Positions 46,569 through 56,124 are shown, counted from the first letter of the stretch. The stretch: DNA of 64,000 bases from Mesorhizobium huakuii (GCF_014189455.1 NZ_CP050296.1:6816001-6880000), one strand, 5' to 3'. Translations and numbers: made by a program. Notes: generated by a model from the letters alone, not told the origin.

Positions 46569-47507
46569 TCAGGCTGCCAGCTTGATGCGTGCCGGCAGGA
46601 AGGGAATCCGGCGGCGCGGCAGCTGCGGCGCGAGGTCGAACACGCCGCGGTAAAGCCGCTCCAGCAACAGCTTGCGGTCACGCAGCGGCTCCAGTTCGCT
46701 CCAGCTCAGCACCTCGCCGACGCGTACATCGATCGCCTTGCCGGACAGCCGCGCGAATTCGTGGATGAGCATCGAAAGGCGCAGTGTCAGCGAGGCCTTG
46801 CCGACGAATTTGGCGACGCGGCCGTCGCGTTCAGCCATGTTCATCGGCCCGCTGACCAGATGGAACAGCCTGCCGTTCTGTCCGGAAAAATGCATCGGAA
46901 TGACGGACGCCTTGGCATCCTGAACCAGGCGTGCCGGAAACATCTTCCATGGCAGGTCGCGCGCCCGGCCAAAGCCTTTCGGCGCGGTGGCGACACCACC
47001 GGCGGGAAACACCACGATGGTGACGCCCTCCTTCAGCAGCCGCACCGCCTCGTGGCGCACGGCCATGTTGTTCTTCAGCGCTTCCTTGGTCTCGGAAAAA
47101 TCGATCGGCAGCGAATAGGGCTCCATCTCGCGGATCTTGAGCAGATCCTTGTGGATCATAACCCGGAATGGCCGCCCCAGTTGCTCCACCAATGAGAGCA
47201 CGGCGATGCCGTCGCCAATGCCGAACGGATGGTTGGCCACGATCACCAGCGGTGTGTCCGGCAATGGCGCGGGCGGCCACTGGTCGGCGGTCCGTATCCG
47301 CACGTCGATCAGGTCGAGCATGCGGCTGAACACGCGCTCGCCCGATGGCACCACCTGACGGCGCCAGAAATCATAGAGCGCGGCATAACGGTCGCGCCCC
47401 GACAGGCCTTCAATGGAATGGATGACCCAGCGCGTTAGCACCGGTTGGTGCGGATTGGCGTAGGAAAGTTCGGGAAATGGTTTTTCGCGCAATTTCAGCT
47501 TGAGCAT
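46569..47507 (-). CDS. lysophospholipid acyltransferase family protein (PlsC-like)
   Basis: A 312-residue acyltransferase. The catalytic block is VIVANHPFGIGDGIAVL, a HxxxxxD variant of the usual H(X4)D, followed by the conserved FPAGGVATAPKGFGRA region and SVIPMHFSGQNGRLFHLVS. The fold is that of 1-acyl-glycerol-3-phosphate acyltransferases; the variant motif also occurs in enzymes acting on ornithine lipids. The exact acceptor is uncertain. It lies between a secreted-protein gene (convergent) and thrS, with an apparent thrS terminator before it. Confidence 0.85.
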   Translation of the reverse strand: MLKLKLREKPFPELSYANPHQPVLTRWVIHSIEGLSGRDRYAALYDFWRRQVVPSGERVFSRMLDLIDVRIRTADQWPPAPLPDTPLVIVANHPFGIGDGIAVLSLVEQLGRPFRVMIHKDLLKIREMEPYSLPIDFSETKEALKNNMAVRHEAVRLLKEGVTIVVFPAGGVATAPKGFGRARDLPWKMFPARLVQDAKASVIPMHFSGQNGRLFHLVSGPMNMAERDGRVAKFVGKASLTLRLSMLIHEFARLSGKAIDVRVGEVLSWSELEPLRDRKLLLERLYRGVFDLAPQLPRRRIPFLPARIKLAA

Positions 47508-47545
47508 AGCGATTCGTTACAAGATCGGCGTGACAGGGATATGAA

Positions 47546-47573
47546 AATGGCGGTGGATCGCTCCACCGCCATT
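47546..47573 (-). terminator. intrinsic terminator after thrS
   Basis: A perfect 12-bp stem (47546-47557 with 47562-47573) with a 4-base loop, followed on the minus strand by TTTTCATAT. It lies 17 bp after the thrS stop codon, in the right orientation to end thrS transcription. Confidence 0.8.
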
Positions 47574-47589
47574 CCTGGGACCATGCGGA

Positions 47590-49566
47590 TCAGGCAGCGC
47601 GTTTGCGCCTGCGGTCCGGCGTCACCGCTTCTTCGGTCAGCCGTTCGATCGCCTCGACAAGCCCAAGCGATTCCTGGTCGCGCGAGCCAAGCCGGCGCAT
47701 GTTGACCGTCTGTTCCTCCGCCTCGCGCTTGCCGCAGACGAGGATGACCGGCACCTTGGCCAGCGAGTGCTCACGGACCTTGTAGTTGATCTTCTCGTTG
47801 CGCAGATCGGCTTCCGCCAGAAGCCCGGCAGCCTTCAGCTTTGCCACCACCTCGGTCGCATAGCCGTCCGCCTCGGAGGTGATCGTCGCCACCACCACCT
47901 GCAGCGGCGCAAACCACAGCGGGAAATGGCCGGAATAGTTCTCGATCAGGATGCCGAGGAAACGCTCCATCGAACCGCAGATGGCGCGGTGCACCATGAC
48001 CGGCTGCTTCTTCTCCGAATCCGAGCCAATGTAGAAGGCCCCAAACCGTTCCGGCAGGTTGAAATCGACCTGCGTCGTGCCGCACTGCCATTCACGGCCA
48101 ATGGCGTCCTTCAGCACATATTCGAACTTCGGCCCGTAGAAGGCGCCCTCGCCCGGATTGATCGAGGTCTTGATCCGGTTGCCGGACCTAGTCCTGATCG
48201 TCTCCAGAACGCTGCCCATGATCGCCTCCGCATGATCCCAGGCCTCGTCGGTGCCGACACGCTTGTCCGGCCGCGTCGACAGCTTGACGCTGATTTCGTC
48301 GAAACCGAAATCGGCATAGGTCGACAGGATCAAATCGTTGATGCGCAGGCATTCCGATGCCAGCTGCTCCTCGGTACAGAAGATATGCGCATCATCCTGC
48401 GTGAAGCCGCGCACGCGCATCAACCCGTGCAGCGCGCCTGATGGTTCGTAGCGATGCACATTGCCGAATTCTGCAAGTTTTACGGGCAGATCGCGATAAG
48501 ACTTCAACCCATGCTTGAAAATCTGCACATGGCCTGGGCAGTTCATCGGCTTCAGCGCGAAGACCCGGTCATCGTCGGTATCATCGCCGGCGACCGTCAC
48601 CTTGAACATGGCGTCGCGATACCAGCCCCAATGGCCTGAGGTTTCCCACAGGCTCTTGTCCAGAACCTGCGGAGCGTTGACCTCCTGGTAGCCTTGCTCG
48701 TCGAGACGGCGGCGCATGTAGTTGACCAGGTTCTGGAACATCTTCCAGCCCTTGGCATGCCAGAAGACGACGCCCGGCCCCTCTTCCTGGAAATGGAACA
48801 GGTCCATCTCGCGGCCAAGCTTGCGGTGGTCGCGTTTCTCGGCCTCCTCCAGCATCGTCTGGTAGGCTTCGAGCTGCGCCTGGTCGGCCCAGGCCGTGCC
48901 GTAAATGCGCGTCAGCATCGGGTTGTTCGAATCGCCACGCCAATAGGCGCCGGCCACCTTCATCAGCTTGAAGGCGTTGCCGATCTGCCCGGTCGAGGCC
49001 ATGTGCGGGCCACGACAGAGGTCGAACCAGTCGCCCTGCGCGTAGATCTTGAGATCCTGATCCTCGGGAATGGCGTCGATCAGCTCGAGCTTGTAGCGCT
49101 CGCCCTTGTCGGCGAAGACCTTTTTCGCCCGGTCGCGCGACCAGACCTCCTTGGTGAACGGCTTGTTGCGCGCGATGATCTCGCGCATCTTCTTTTCGAT
49201 CACCGGAAAGTCGTCCGGCGTGAACGGCTCGTTGCGGGCGAAGTCGTAGTAGAATCCGTTCTCGATCACCGGCCCGATGGTCACCTGCGTTCCCGGCCAC
49301 AATTCCTGGACAGCTTCCGCCAGCACGTGGGCGGTGTCGTGGCGGATAAGCTCCAGCGCGCGCGCATCGTCGCGGGTGATGATCTCGACCTTGCCGGACT
49401 TGCCGAGCGGGTCGGAGAGGTCGCGCACGGTGCCGTCGATGGCGTAGGCGACGGCCTTCTTGGCCAGCGACTTCGAGATCGATTCGGCAAGGCCGGCACC
49501 AGTCATCGCCGCGTCGTAGTCGCGGACGGTGCCATCGGGAAATGTCAGGGAAACGGAATTCAGCAT
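47590..49566 (-). CDS. thrS: threonyl-tRNA synthetase
   Basis: A 658-residue class II synthetase that charges tRNA-Thr. The N-terminal TGS domain ([18 protein letters not shown]) is followed by the editing domain ([17 protein letters not shown]), the catalytic core with motif 2 ([20 protein letters not shown]) and the zinc-ligand region ([14 protein letters not shown]), and motif 3 ([20 protein letters not shown]). The C-terminal anticodon-binding domain is complete. Length is normal. It stands alone, with a terminator downstream. The 200 bp upstream (49567-49768) hold no feature I can identify. Confidence 0.97.
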   Translation of the reverse strand: MLNSVSLTFPDGTVRDYDAAMTGAGLAESISKSLAKKAVAYAIDGTVRDLSDPLGKSGKVEIITRDDARALELIRHDTAHVLAEAVQELWPGTQVTIGPVIENGFYYDFARNEPFTPDDFPVIEKKMREIIARNKPFTKEVWSRDRAKKVFADKGERYKLELIDAIPEDQDLKIYAQGDWFDLCRGPHMASTGQIGNAFKLMKVAGAYWRGDSNNPMLTRIYGTAWADQAQLEAYQTMLEEAEKRDHRKLGREMDLFHFQEEGPGVVFWHAKGWKMFQNLVNYMRRRLDEQGYQEVNAPQVLDKSLWETSGHWGWYRDAMFKVTVAGDDTDDDRVFALKPMNCPGHVQIFKHGLKSYRDLPVKLAEFGNVHRYEPSGALHGLMRVRGFTQDDAHIFCTEEQLASECLRINDLILSTYADFGFDEISVKLSTRPDKRVGTDEAWDHAEAIMGSVLETIRTRSGNRIKTSINPGEGAFYGPKFEYVLKDAIGREWQCGTTQVDFNLPERFGAFYIGSDSEKKQPVMVHRAICGSMERFLGILIENYSGHFPLWFAPLQVVVATITSEADGYATEVVAKLKAAGLLAEADLRNEKINYKVREHSLAKVPVILVCGKREAEEQTVNMRRLGSRDQESLGLVEAIERLTEEAVTPDRRRKRAA

Positions 49567-49768
49567 ATGGTTCTCCTATCCAGTCCCGCAAACGAGCGCG
49601 GGTGGTCGTGGGGGCCGGATGCGTCCGGCAAGCGGGCGGGTTTTAGAGGCAGTGCCGCGTCAGGTAAAGAGCGCTGATTGGCCTGGCCGTCAGGAAATGT
49701 CTGCAGGGATGTCGCAGGCCCGCCGCCCAGGCTTGCGAATATCCCCGCAATCGTCTGGAATTGTCCAC

Positions 49769-50605
49769 ATGGAAAACGCAACACCCAGCCGAACCGCCCT
49801 TGGCGTCGCCCGTATGAGGGCTCTGCACCAATTTTCGCCGCAGGCAGGGTTGTTTCGCGATCCCTACGCGATCGCGATTCTGGGTGAAGCTGCGCCCACG
49901 GCACAGGAGCTTGAACAAGAGGACGAGCGCCGCCGGCGCATGCGCCTGTTCGTGGCGGCGCGCGCCCGCTTCGCCGAGGACTGGCTGAGGGCGGCGGTGC
50001 GTCGCGGCGTCCGTCAGCTCGTCGTGCTTGGCGCCGGCCTCGACACGTTTTCGCTGCGCAATCCGTATCCTGATCTCAGCGTCTTCGAAGTCGACCATCC
50101 GGCCACGCAAGCCTGGAAACGCAAATGCATTGCCGATAGCGGTCTTGCCGAGCCAGCCGCCACCACATTCGTACCGGTCGATTTCGAGCGGCAAAGCCTG
50201 TCTACGCAACTGGCCGCGCCGGTTTGCCGTCGACCGAGCCGAGCTTCTTCATGTGGCTTGGGGTCGTGCCGTATCTAACGAAGGAAGCGATCTTCAACAC
50301 GCTGTCCTGGATAGCCGGTGTCCCCGGCTCGGAGGTCGTGTTCGACTATAGCGAACCGGCTGAGAACCGCGATGCGGCGGGACAGGCGGCGCTGGCCTTC
50401 CATGCGGCGCGTGTCGCTTCTGTCGGGGGAGCCATGGATCAGCTTCTTCGTTCCGACTGAGCTGGCGAAATCCTTGGGCAAGCTCGGCTTCGACGAGATC
50501 GAAGATATCGAGAGCGGCGATATCGCCGCCCGCTTTTCCGGAGCACCGAGGGGAATGACGAGCAATTCCGGCGGCCACATCATCCGTGCCCGCCGAACCG
50601 CCTGA
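49769..50605 (+). pseudogene. SAM-dependent methyltransferase (TIGR00027/PPM1-like), two frameshifts
   Basis: Restored length is about 278 residues. The first frame reads MENATPSRTALGVARMRA to LAAPVC and includes the SAM site LVVLGAGLDTFSLR. One G seems missing after 50218 (GCGCC for GCGGCC), after which the next frame reads LPSTEPSFFMWLGVVPYLT and SEVVFDYSEPAEN. An extra G in the run at 50425-50429 shifts it again; the last frame reads EPWISFFVPTELAKSLGKLG to the end. The two changes cancel, so the stop is in frame with the start. Family members methylate leucine carboxyl groups or small metabolites. Error or decay are both possible. Confidence 0.8.
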
Positions 50606-50610
50606 CCGGG

Positions 50611-51438
50611 TTACTTCACCAGCAGCGGCAGGTCTTTCAGGAACGCCGCCCGCGTCTTGAGGCCTTTTGGCACGTCGGTGCGGGTGGCATCGACAACCAG
50701 GCGCGCAAAGACGATCTGCTGGCCGTCCTTCTTTGCCCAGCCAACGAACCAGCCGAGCGAACGCTTGTCCTTGATCTTGTCGGCATCGTTGGCCAGCCTG
50801 GTGCTGCCGGTCTTGCCCTGCACCGTCCAGCCACCAGCCTGGAATGTCGGGATGATCGCTGACGTCATGTCGTAGGCCTTGGCCGAGACCGGCAGCTTGC
50901 GGGCAAGCAGCTTGCGCAGGAAATCAACCTGCTCGACCGGCGTGATCTTGAGCGAGGAATTCACCCAGGAATGGGTCAGGCCATCATTCTTGCCGGGATT
51001 GCCGGAAACGTCGTTGTTGCCGTAGTCGAGTTTCGAGACATAGCCGGCAAAGTTTTCTGCCCCGAGCCGGCGCGTAATCTCGCGGGAATACCAGAGAATC
51101 GAATCACGTTCCCAGATCACCGGATCGACGGTCTTCTGATCCCGTTTCACCGCATTGAATTCGGGCTTGTAATCCCAGCTCGGCGTGTGCTCGTCGCTCA
51201 GGATCCCGGCATCATAGCCGATCAGCGAAAGCGGCACCTTGAACGTCGAGGCCGGGCTGAAGCGCTGGTCGCAGGTGCCGTCCTGGTAGAGTGTCTTGCC
51301 GGTTGCTGCATCGGCGATCAGCGTGCACTGGACATCCCCAAGCGGCGCCGATTGCGCGCGCATCGGGAACCCCAGCAGCCAGGCGAGCAGGAAAAGGACT
51401 CCAGCCAGGATAAAGGGAAGACGGTCGATGTTACGCAT
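50611..51438 (-). CDS. class D (OXA-type) beta-lactamase
   Basis: A 275-residue exported serine hydrolase. The signal peptide (FILAGVLFLLAWLLGFP) is followed by the active-site motif SPASTFKVPLS (STFK, nucleophile Ser and carboxylatable Lys), the YGN motif in SKLDYGNNDVSG, and the KTG motif in VQGKTGSTR. The second motif S-x-V appears as SIL in RDSILWYSREI. All the core motifs and the length fit class D enzymes, including chromosomal ones that may have a cell-wall role. There is no adjacent IS or integron structure. Spectrum cannot be read from sequence. Confidence 0.92.
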   Translation of the reverse strand: MRNIDRLPFILAGVLFLLAWLLGFPMRAQSAPLGDVQCTLIADAATGKTLYQDGTCDQRFSPASTFKVPLSLIGYDAGILSDEHTPSWDYKPEFNAVKRDQKTVDPVIWERDSILWYSREITRRLGAENFAGYVSKLDYGNNDVSGNPGKNDGLTHSWVNSSLKITPVEQVDFLRKLLARKLPVSAKAYDMTSAIIPTFQAGGWTVQGKTGSTRLANDADKIKDKRSLGWFVGWAKKDGQQIVFARLVVDATRTDVPKGLKTRAAFLKDLPLLVK

Positions 51439-51588
51439 TGATGCTCGCTCCAGAAAAGGGTGTTCGCGAGCGGGCTTAGCGAGGTCTCTTGTCTCGATTT
51501 TGTCTCAAATGCGCAGTCTTTGTGCAGGCTTGTGTTAACCCTACCGGATCGTAAACATGCGCTGCCGCCCGAGGCGTGGCCGGTGCAA

Positions 51589-51963
51589 TCATGCCTTCGT
51601 TTCGGCGTGCTTGCGGCCGATCCGCCAGTACCGCCACGGCATGAACCAGACATAACGGTCCGCCAGCACTTCCGGCACCAAATCGATGCCATGCGTGCCG
51701 AACGGCCCGCAGCGCAGAACCCGGAAAAATCCCATCCAGCCGCCGGCCCACAGGCCATGGCGGGCGATCGCCTCATGCGCATATTCCGAACAGGTCGGAA
51801 AATGCCTGCAGGAATTGCCGACAAAGCCGGACAGCGTCAGCTGGTAGAGGCGCACAAGCGAGGTGCCGAGGAGCCGGCCGGGCGTCTTGCGCCACGGGCC
51901 GGGCCAGTTGCGGCCGCGCCCTGGCGGTCTGGCAGTTTGGGCATGCCCATGCGGGTCGTGCAC
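51589..51963 (-). CDS. yidD: membrane protein insertion efficiency factor YidD
   Basis: A 124-residue protein with the YidD core LVRLYQLTLSGFVGNSCRHF, PTCSEYAHEAIARHGLW and GGWMGFFRVLRCGPFGTHG. YidD is a membrane-associated helper of YidC/Sec insertion. The three cysteines of the core are conserved. The start is taken as the GTG at 51963, because the N-terminal tail MHDPHGHAQT is followed by basic residues as in relatives; the frame is open much further but looks non-coding. YidD is usually next to rnpA/yidC, but in rhizobia it is found near thrS and the scaffold protein, as here. Confidence 0.92.
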   Translation of the reverse strand: MHDPHGHAQTARPPGRGRNWPGPWRKTPGRLLGTSLVRLYQLTLSGFVGNSCRHFPTCSEYAHEAIARHGLWAGGWMGFFRVLRCGPFGTHGIDLVPEVLADRYVWFMPWRYWRIGRKHAETKA

Positions 51964-52034
51964 CGCAGTCTCCGTATCGCGTTCTTCCTCGCGATAGATG
52001 TGAGCTTCGTCGGGAGAACGCAATCCCTCCGCCC

Positions 52035-52208
52035 TTATCCGCCGTGTTGCCACGGGCGGGAGCGGCGAAACGGCTGCCTGTCGACAGGAGGCGCCCAGCG
52101 GCCGGTGCCGGCCGGCTCCTCGCTGCGCTTTGCATGGTGCCTGTCGTCGCGCCATTGGAACGTTGCGATCCGCATGACATCACCGAAGATGCTTAGCAAC
52201 TGGATCAT
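52035..52208 (-). CDS. possible 57-residue protein upstream of yidD
   Basis: A short frame with an ATG at 52208 and a textbook RBS (AAAGGAGACCGATC) seven bases upstream. It reads MIQLLSIFGDVMRIATFQWR, then basic residues, and ends in RSRPWQHGG before TAA. There is no signal peptide or known motif; the first helix is amphipathic and could associate with a membrane. It precedes yidD by about 70 bp on the same strand. It may be a real small protein or a leader; the RBS is the main support. Confidence 0.45.
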   Translation of the reverse strand: MIQLLSIFGDVMRIATFQWRDDRHHAKRSEEPAGTGRWAPPVDRQPFRRSRPWQHGG

Positions 52209-52274
52209 GATCGGTCTCCTTTGACGCGATTAGACCGCCGCTGGCCTTGGCCTTCAAACGAGTATAATTTCCAC

Positions 52275-52299
52275 TTCGGATAACCCTGGATTATGCGAA
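52275..52299. promoter_or_regulatory. inverted repeat before the LysR gene (possible autoregulatory site)
   Basis: TTCGGATAA and TTATGCGAA are inverted around a 7-base spacer (one mismatch), ending one base before the LysR start codon. LysR regulators bind T-N11-A type palindromes between divergent genes. The gap to the divergent 57-residue ORF is 91 bp, so the site could act on both. Its overlap with the translation start suggests autorepression. Confidence 0.5.
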
Positions 52300-53208
52300 A
52301 TGAAGCGCGGACGCCTGCCGTTGACGGCATTGAGGAGTTTCGAGGCGGCCGGCCGGCACCTGAGTTTCAGCAAGGCCGCCGAGGAGCTGTTCGTCTCGCA
52401 GGCGGCGATCAGCCGGCAGATAAGGGAATTGGAAACGCTGACCGGCAAGCCGCTGTTCGAGCGGCTTCACCGCCGAGTCGAACTGACGGAAACAGGGCAA
52501 AATCTCCTCGATCAGTTGACCACCAGCTTTGACGACATCGACCGTCGGCTGTCGGAAATCGTCAGCAAGCCGGCTCAGAGTCCGTTGCGGGTCAGCGTCG
52601 AGCCGTCCTTTGCGGGCGAATTTCTGATACAGCGGCTCAATTCGTTCCAGCAACGCCATCCCGAGATCGACATTTCAGTCGACGCGGACTCCCGGCTCAT
52701 AGAGTTTCGTGGACACGAAGCAGAAATCGCGATTCGATACGGAGCGCATGCCCGGTCCTGGCCACGCACGGAAGCGCGGCATTTGGTCGACGTGCTGGTG
52801 ACGCCGGTCCTGGCATCGGGATTGCTCGCCTCGGGCGCGCCCCTGACATCACCGGCCGACCTGCGGCACTACACCTTGCTCCATGACTACAATCGCGATG
52901 GCTGGGCGAGCTGGTTTCAGGCAATGGGCCTTCCGGAGCTCGCCCTCCAGAGAGGACCGCTTTACACGGACGCCGCGCTTGCCATGCAGGCCGCGAAACT
53001 CGGGCACGGCGTCGCTTTGGGCGACCGCATCCTGAACGGTGCTGATCTTCGAGCCGGTCTCTTGGTCCGGCCATTCGAAATGGAAGTCCCCTATGGCGCG
53101 TATTGGCTTGTCGCCCCTGACTTCCAGCGTCTTAGCCGACAGGCCGAGATTTTTGTGGACTGGCTTGTCGAAGAGCTTCGCGCCGGACCACCGGCCGCCC
53201 AAGTCTAA
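52300..53208 (+). CDS. LysR family regulator (GcvA/AmpR-like)
   Basis: A 302-residue regulator. The N-terminal winged helix-turn-helix starts LPLTALRSFEAAGRHLSFSK and continues AAEELFVSQAAISRQIRELE, typical of the GcvA subgroup of LysR proteins. The C-terminal effector domain is complete (LRVSVEPSFAGEFLIQRL to EIFVDWLVEELRA). It is not next to gcv or a beta-lactamase of AmpC type; the class D enzyme lies about 1.7 kb away. The regulated genes and ligand are unknown. Its 3' end overlaps the convergent scaffold gene by four bases. Confidence 0.92.
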   Translation: MKRGRLPLTALRSFEAAGRHLSFSKAAEELFVSQAAISRQIRELETLTGKPLFERLHRRVELTETGQNLLDQLTTSFDDIDRRLSEIVSKPAQSPLRVSVEPSFAGEFLIQRLNSFQQRHPEIDISVDADSRLIEFRGHEAEIAIRYGAHARSWPRTEARHLVDVLVTPVLASGLLASGAPLTSPADLRHYTLLHDYNRDGWASWFQAMGLPELALQRGPLYTDAALAMQAAKLGHGVALGDRILNGADLRAGLLVRPFEMEVPYGAYWLVAPDFQRLSRQAEIFVDWLVEELRAGPPAAQV

Positions 53209-53651
53209 GCCGCTTCTTCGGCGCGCTTCTTTTCGATCTGGCCGATCGCGTCGACCACCGCGTCGAAGGTCAGCATGGTCGAGGCATGGCGTGCCTTGTA
53301 GTCGCGCACCGGCTCCAGATACTTCAGGTCGGCGAAGCGCCCCTCGGGCGGTGCGCCATTTTCCTTCAGCATCTTCAACATGGTGTCGCGCACCGTGCGC
53401 AATTCCTCGGCACTCGCACCGACGACGTGCTGCGCCATGATCGAGGACGACGCCTGGCCGAGCGCGCATGCCTTCACGTCATGGGCGAAGTCCGTGACCA
53501 CTCCGTCCGCCATCTTGAGATCGACGGTAACGGTCGAGCCGCAAAGCTTGGAATGCGCCTTGGCGGTCGCGTCAGGATGATCGAGCCGGCCGATGCGGGC
53601 GATGTTTCCGGCAAAGCCGAGAATTTTCGCGTTATAGACGTCGTTGATCAT
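53205..53651 (-). CDS. NifU/SufU-like iron-sulfur scaffold protein
   Basis: A 148-residue NifU-N-domain protein. It starts MINDVYNAKILGFAGNIARI and keeps two of the scaffold cysteines (SKLCGSTVTVDL and VKACALGQASSS). The third, expected in the C-terminal helix, is replaced in PVRDYKARHASTML, where histidine occupies its place. The protein may therefore bind or transfer clusters differently from classical SufU. The ATG at 53651 fits the family start; the eight codons before it do not. It is divergent from folE, with 240 bp between them that hold their promoters and nothing else I can identify. Confidence 0.85.
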   Translation of the reverse strand: MINDVYNAKILGFAGNIARIGRLDHPDATAKAHSKLCGSTVTVDLKMADGVVTDFAHDVKACALGQASSSIMAQHVVGASAEELRTVRDTMLKMLKENGAPPEGRFADLKYLEPVRDYKARHASTMLTFDAVVDAIGQIEKKRAEEAA

Positions 53652-53891
53652 TATTTTCCAATCCGTCGCCGCCAAGCGAACAGCGATTGCCGCTGTTGCG
53701 TCTTCCTTTCGCTCGCTACGACCTTATATAATGCTGGCAGTCCGGTAACGACAAGGCGATGAGCGCCGCTGTCCTGGCCGGGAAGTTCACGCCGCTTACG
53801 GGGCTGGAAACGGGGCGAGTTTCCGACACCGAAAGGTCGTGGTCCGTTCAACTCGTTCCTCCTTGGAGAGGAACTACGGGAGACGCCTTTT

Positions 53892-54524
53892 ATGGATGCC
53901 GTCATCAAGAAATTCATGCCCCAGTCCGCCTACATGGAAAAGCCGGTCACCGACCGGCCGAGCGAAGCCGAAGTCGAGGCCGCCGTGCGCACGTTGCTGC
54001 GCTGGACCGGCGACAATCCGGACCGCGAGGGGCTGATCGATACGCCCAAGCGCGTGGCCAAGGCTTACCGCGAAATGTTCGGCGGCTACGACATGTGCCC
54101 GGCCGAGGAACTCGGCCGCACCTTCGAGGAGGTCGCCGGCTACGACGATCTCGTCATCGTTAGGGATATTCAGTTCCATTCGCATTGCGAGCACCACATG
54201 GTGCCGATCATCGGCAAGGCGCATGTCGGCTACCTGCCGGATGGCAAGGTCGTCGGCCTGTCCAAGATCGCGCGCGTGGTCGATATCTTTGCCCATCGCC
54301 TGCAGACGCAGGAAGCGCTGACCGCGCAGATCGCCAGCGTCATCCAGGATGTGCTCAACCCTCGCGGCGTCGCCGTCATGATCGAGGCCGAGCATATGTG
54401 CATGGCCATGCGCGGCATCCGCAAGCAGGGTTCCACCACGCTCACCTCCACCTTCACCGGCGTCTTCAAGGATACGCCCGAGGAGCAGGTTCGTTTCGTC
54501 ACCATGGTGCGCGGCGGGGCGTAA
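53892..54524 (+). CDS. folE: GTP cyclohydrolase I
   Basis: A 210-residue enzyme that makes dihydroneopterin triphosphate from GTP for folate synthesis. The zinc-binding [10 protein letters not shown] block, [16 protein letters not shown], and the [14 protein letters not shown] and [16 protein letters not shown] blocks are all present. The length matches type I enzymes with an N-terminal extension. It is followed by hisI after 42 bp on the same strand, a common rhizobial order, so both are likely co-transcribed. Confidence 0.97.
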   Translation: MDAVIKKFMPQSAYMEKPVTDRPSEAEVEAAVRTLLRWTGDNPDREGLIDTPKRVAKAYREMFGGYDMCPAEELGRTFEEVAGYDDLVIVRDIQFHSHCEHHMVPIIGKAHVGYLPDGKVVGLSKIARVVDIFAHRLQTQEALTAQIASVIQDVLNPRGVAVMIEAEHMCMAMRGIRKQGSTTLTSTFTGVFKDTPEEQVRFVTMVRGGA

Positions 54525-54566
54525 GCCCCTCACCGGCGTCACGGTCAACAGGAAAATAGACCGGCG

Positions 54567-55028
54567 ATGTCGGCACTGGAATTTCCCAAAGCTACGTCAG
54601 ACAAGAAGGCCCTGGAGGAAGGCGCGGTGTTTTCACCGCGCTTCGATGCGGCCGGCCTTGTCACGGTCGTCGTCACCGACGCCGAAGACGGCATCCTGCT
54701 GATGGTCGCGCATATGAATGCGCAGGCATTGGCGCTGACGCTGGAAACAGGCATCGCCCACTACTGGTCACGCTCGCGCAACGCGCTTTGGAAGAAGGGC
54801 GAAACCTCGGGCAATTTCCAGCACGTCGTCGAGATGCGCACCGACTGCGACCAGGACGCATTGTGGCTGCGCGTCAAAGTATTGGGCCACGACGCAACCT
54901 GTCACACCGGCCGGCGTTCATGCTTTTATCGGACGGTGGGCCTGGTCGACGGCAAGGGGACGCTTCTTGACGACGGCAGCAAGCCGCTGTTCGATGCGGA
55001 AAACACGTATCGAAAGCCGTCAGCTTGA
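54567..55028 (+). CDS. hisI: phosphoribosyl-AMP cyclohydrolase
   Basis: A 153-residue enzyme of histidine synthesis that opens the purine ring of PR-AMP. The core contains [20 protein letters not shown] sequence ([16 protein letters not shown]), [20 protein letters not shown], the metal site [16 protein letters not shown], and the zinc cysteines in [13 protein letters not shown]. The frame is complete and length is typical for a HisI without fused HisE. It is next to folE rather than the other his genes. Confidence 0.96.
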   Translation: MSALEFPKATSDKKALEEGAVFSPRFDAAGLVTVVVTDAEDGILLMVAHMNAQALALTLETGIAHYWSRSRNALWKKGETSGNFQHVVEMRTDCDQDALWLRVKVLGHDATCHTGRRSCFYRTVGLVDGKGTLLDDGSKPLFDAENTYRKPSA

Positions 55029-55109
55029 ACCTTCTACTTCACACCAACCACACAGATTCATCATTTCGATACGGCCCGTCCGTATATTAGCCTTGGGACA
55101 AGGGAGATC

Positions 55110-56084
55110 ATGATGCTCGAGTGGGCGTCATTGCGGAACAGACCAGATGTCAGGGAGGCCAACGGCCTGACCTCTCACGGCGGCGCTTCCGATACGAAAT
55201 CTCCCAAGAAAACAGGCATTTCGCTCGCTCTGGGCGGTGGTTGCGCCAGGGGCTGGGCTCATATCGGCGTGCTGCGCGCGCTCGATGAAGCCGGCATTGA
55301 AGTTTCGATGATCGCCGGCACCTCGATCGGCGCACTGGTCGGCGGCTGTTATCTCGCCGGCAAACTGGACGAGCTGGAAGAGTTCGCCCGCAGCCTGACC
55401 AAGCGGCGCATTTTCGGCCTGCTCGATCTCAATCTGCGCGGCAGCGGCCTGTTCGGCGGCATGAAGCTCGACGCCCGTCTGCGCGAACATGTGAACGGCA
55501 TCCGTTTCGAGGACCTGCCAAAACCCTTTGTCAGCGTCGCATCGGAAATCCGTACTGGCCACGAGATCTGGCTGTCGAGCGGCTCGCTGATCACGGCCAT
55601 GCGCGCGTCCTACGCATTGCCTGGCGTGTTCGAGCCGGTGAACTGCAACGGCCGCATGCTGGTCGACGGCGCGCTGGTCAATCCGGTGCCGGTATCGGTC
55701 TGCCGCGCCTACGAGCAGCCGCTCGTGGTGGCGGTCAACCTCCACTATGATCTGTTCGGCCGCGCTGCCGTGATAAAGCACAGCGCCGGCGAACTGGTTA
55801 TCGAAAAAGACGCGCCGCGCGCCGGCCGTGTCGACGCCGAGCACCAGTCGCATCAGAGCCGCCTCGGCATCACCGGCGTCATGGTCGAGGCCTTCAACAT
55901 CATCCAGGACCGCATCTCGCGCGCCAGGCTTGCCGGCGATCCGCCCGACATGTCGCTGCAGCCGAAACTCAGCCATATCGGCTTGACCGAGTTCCATCGC
56001 GCCGATGAGGCGATCCAGCTCGGCTACCAGGCGACGATGGCGCAGATCGGCGAACTGACCCGGCTGCAGACTGTTCTCGCCTAG
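55110..56084 (+). CDS. patatin-like phospholipase
   Basis: A 324-residue lipid acyl hydrolase. After a polar N-terminal tail, the patatin core begins ISLALGGGCARGWAHIGVLR, with the oxyanion-hole glycines. The nucleophile elbow is IAGTSIGALVGGCYL (GxSxG) and the catalytic aspartate is in RMLVDGALVNPVP. There is no signal peptide, so it may act in the cytoplasm or on the inner leaflet. Two adjacent ATG codons (55110, 55113) are possible starts. It follows hisI on the same strand. Confidence 0.9.
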   Translation: MMLEWASLRNRPDVREANGLTSHGGASDTKSPKKTGISLALGGGCARGWAHIGVLRALDEAGIEVSMIAGTSIGALVGGCYLAGKLDELEEFARSLTKRRIFGLLDLNLRGSGLFGGMKLDARLREHVNGIRFEDLPKPFVSVASEIRTGHEIWLSSGSLITAMRASYALPGVFEPVNCNGRMLVDGALVNPVPVSVCRAYEQPLVVAVNLHYDLFGRAAVIKHSAGELVIEKDAPRAGRVDAEHQSHQSRLGITGVMVEAFNIIQDRISRARLAGDPPDMSLQPKLSHIGLTEFHRADEAIQLGYQATMAQIGELTRLQTVLA

Positions 56085-56124
56085 TTACGCATCGGCCAAC
56101 CAAGCTTTATAGATTCAGACGCAG

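Noticed and set aside
47120..49600. A regulatory leader (T-box or attenuator) before thrS
   Set aside because: No T-box signature is visible in the 200 bp upstream of thrS, and T-boxes are not expected in this bacterial group.
51318..51824. Minus-strand frame spanning yidD and the beta-lactamase start
   Set aside because: Out of frame with both recognised genes; the yidD frame next to it carries all conserved residues.
50611..52300. LysR gene considered as the AmpR-type activator of the nearby beta-lactamase
   Set aside because: The beta-lactamase is class D, about 0.9 kb away with yidD between, and is not divergent from the regulator, so the AmpR-ampC arrangement does not apply.
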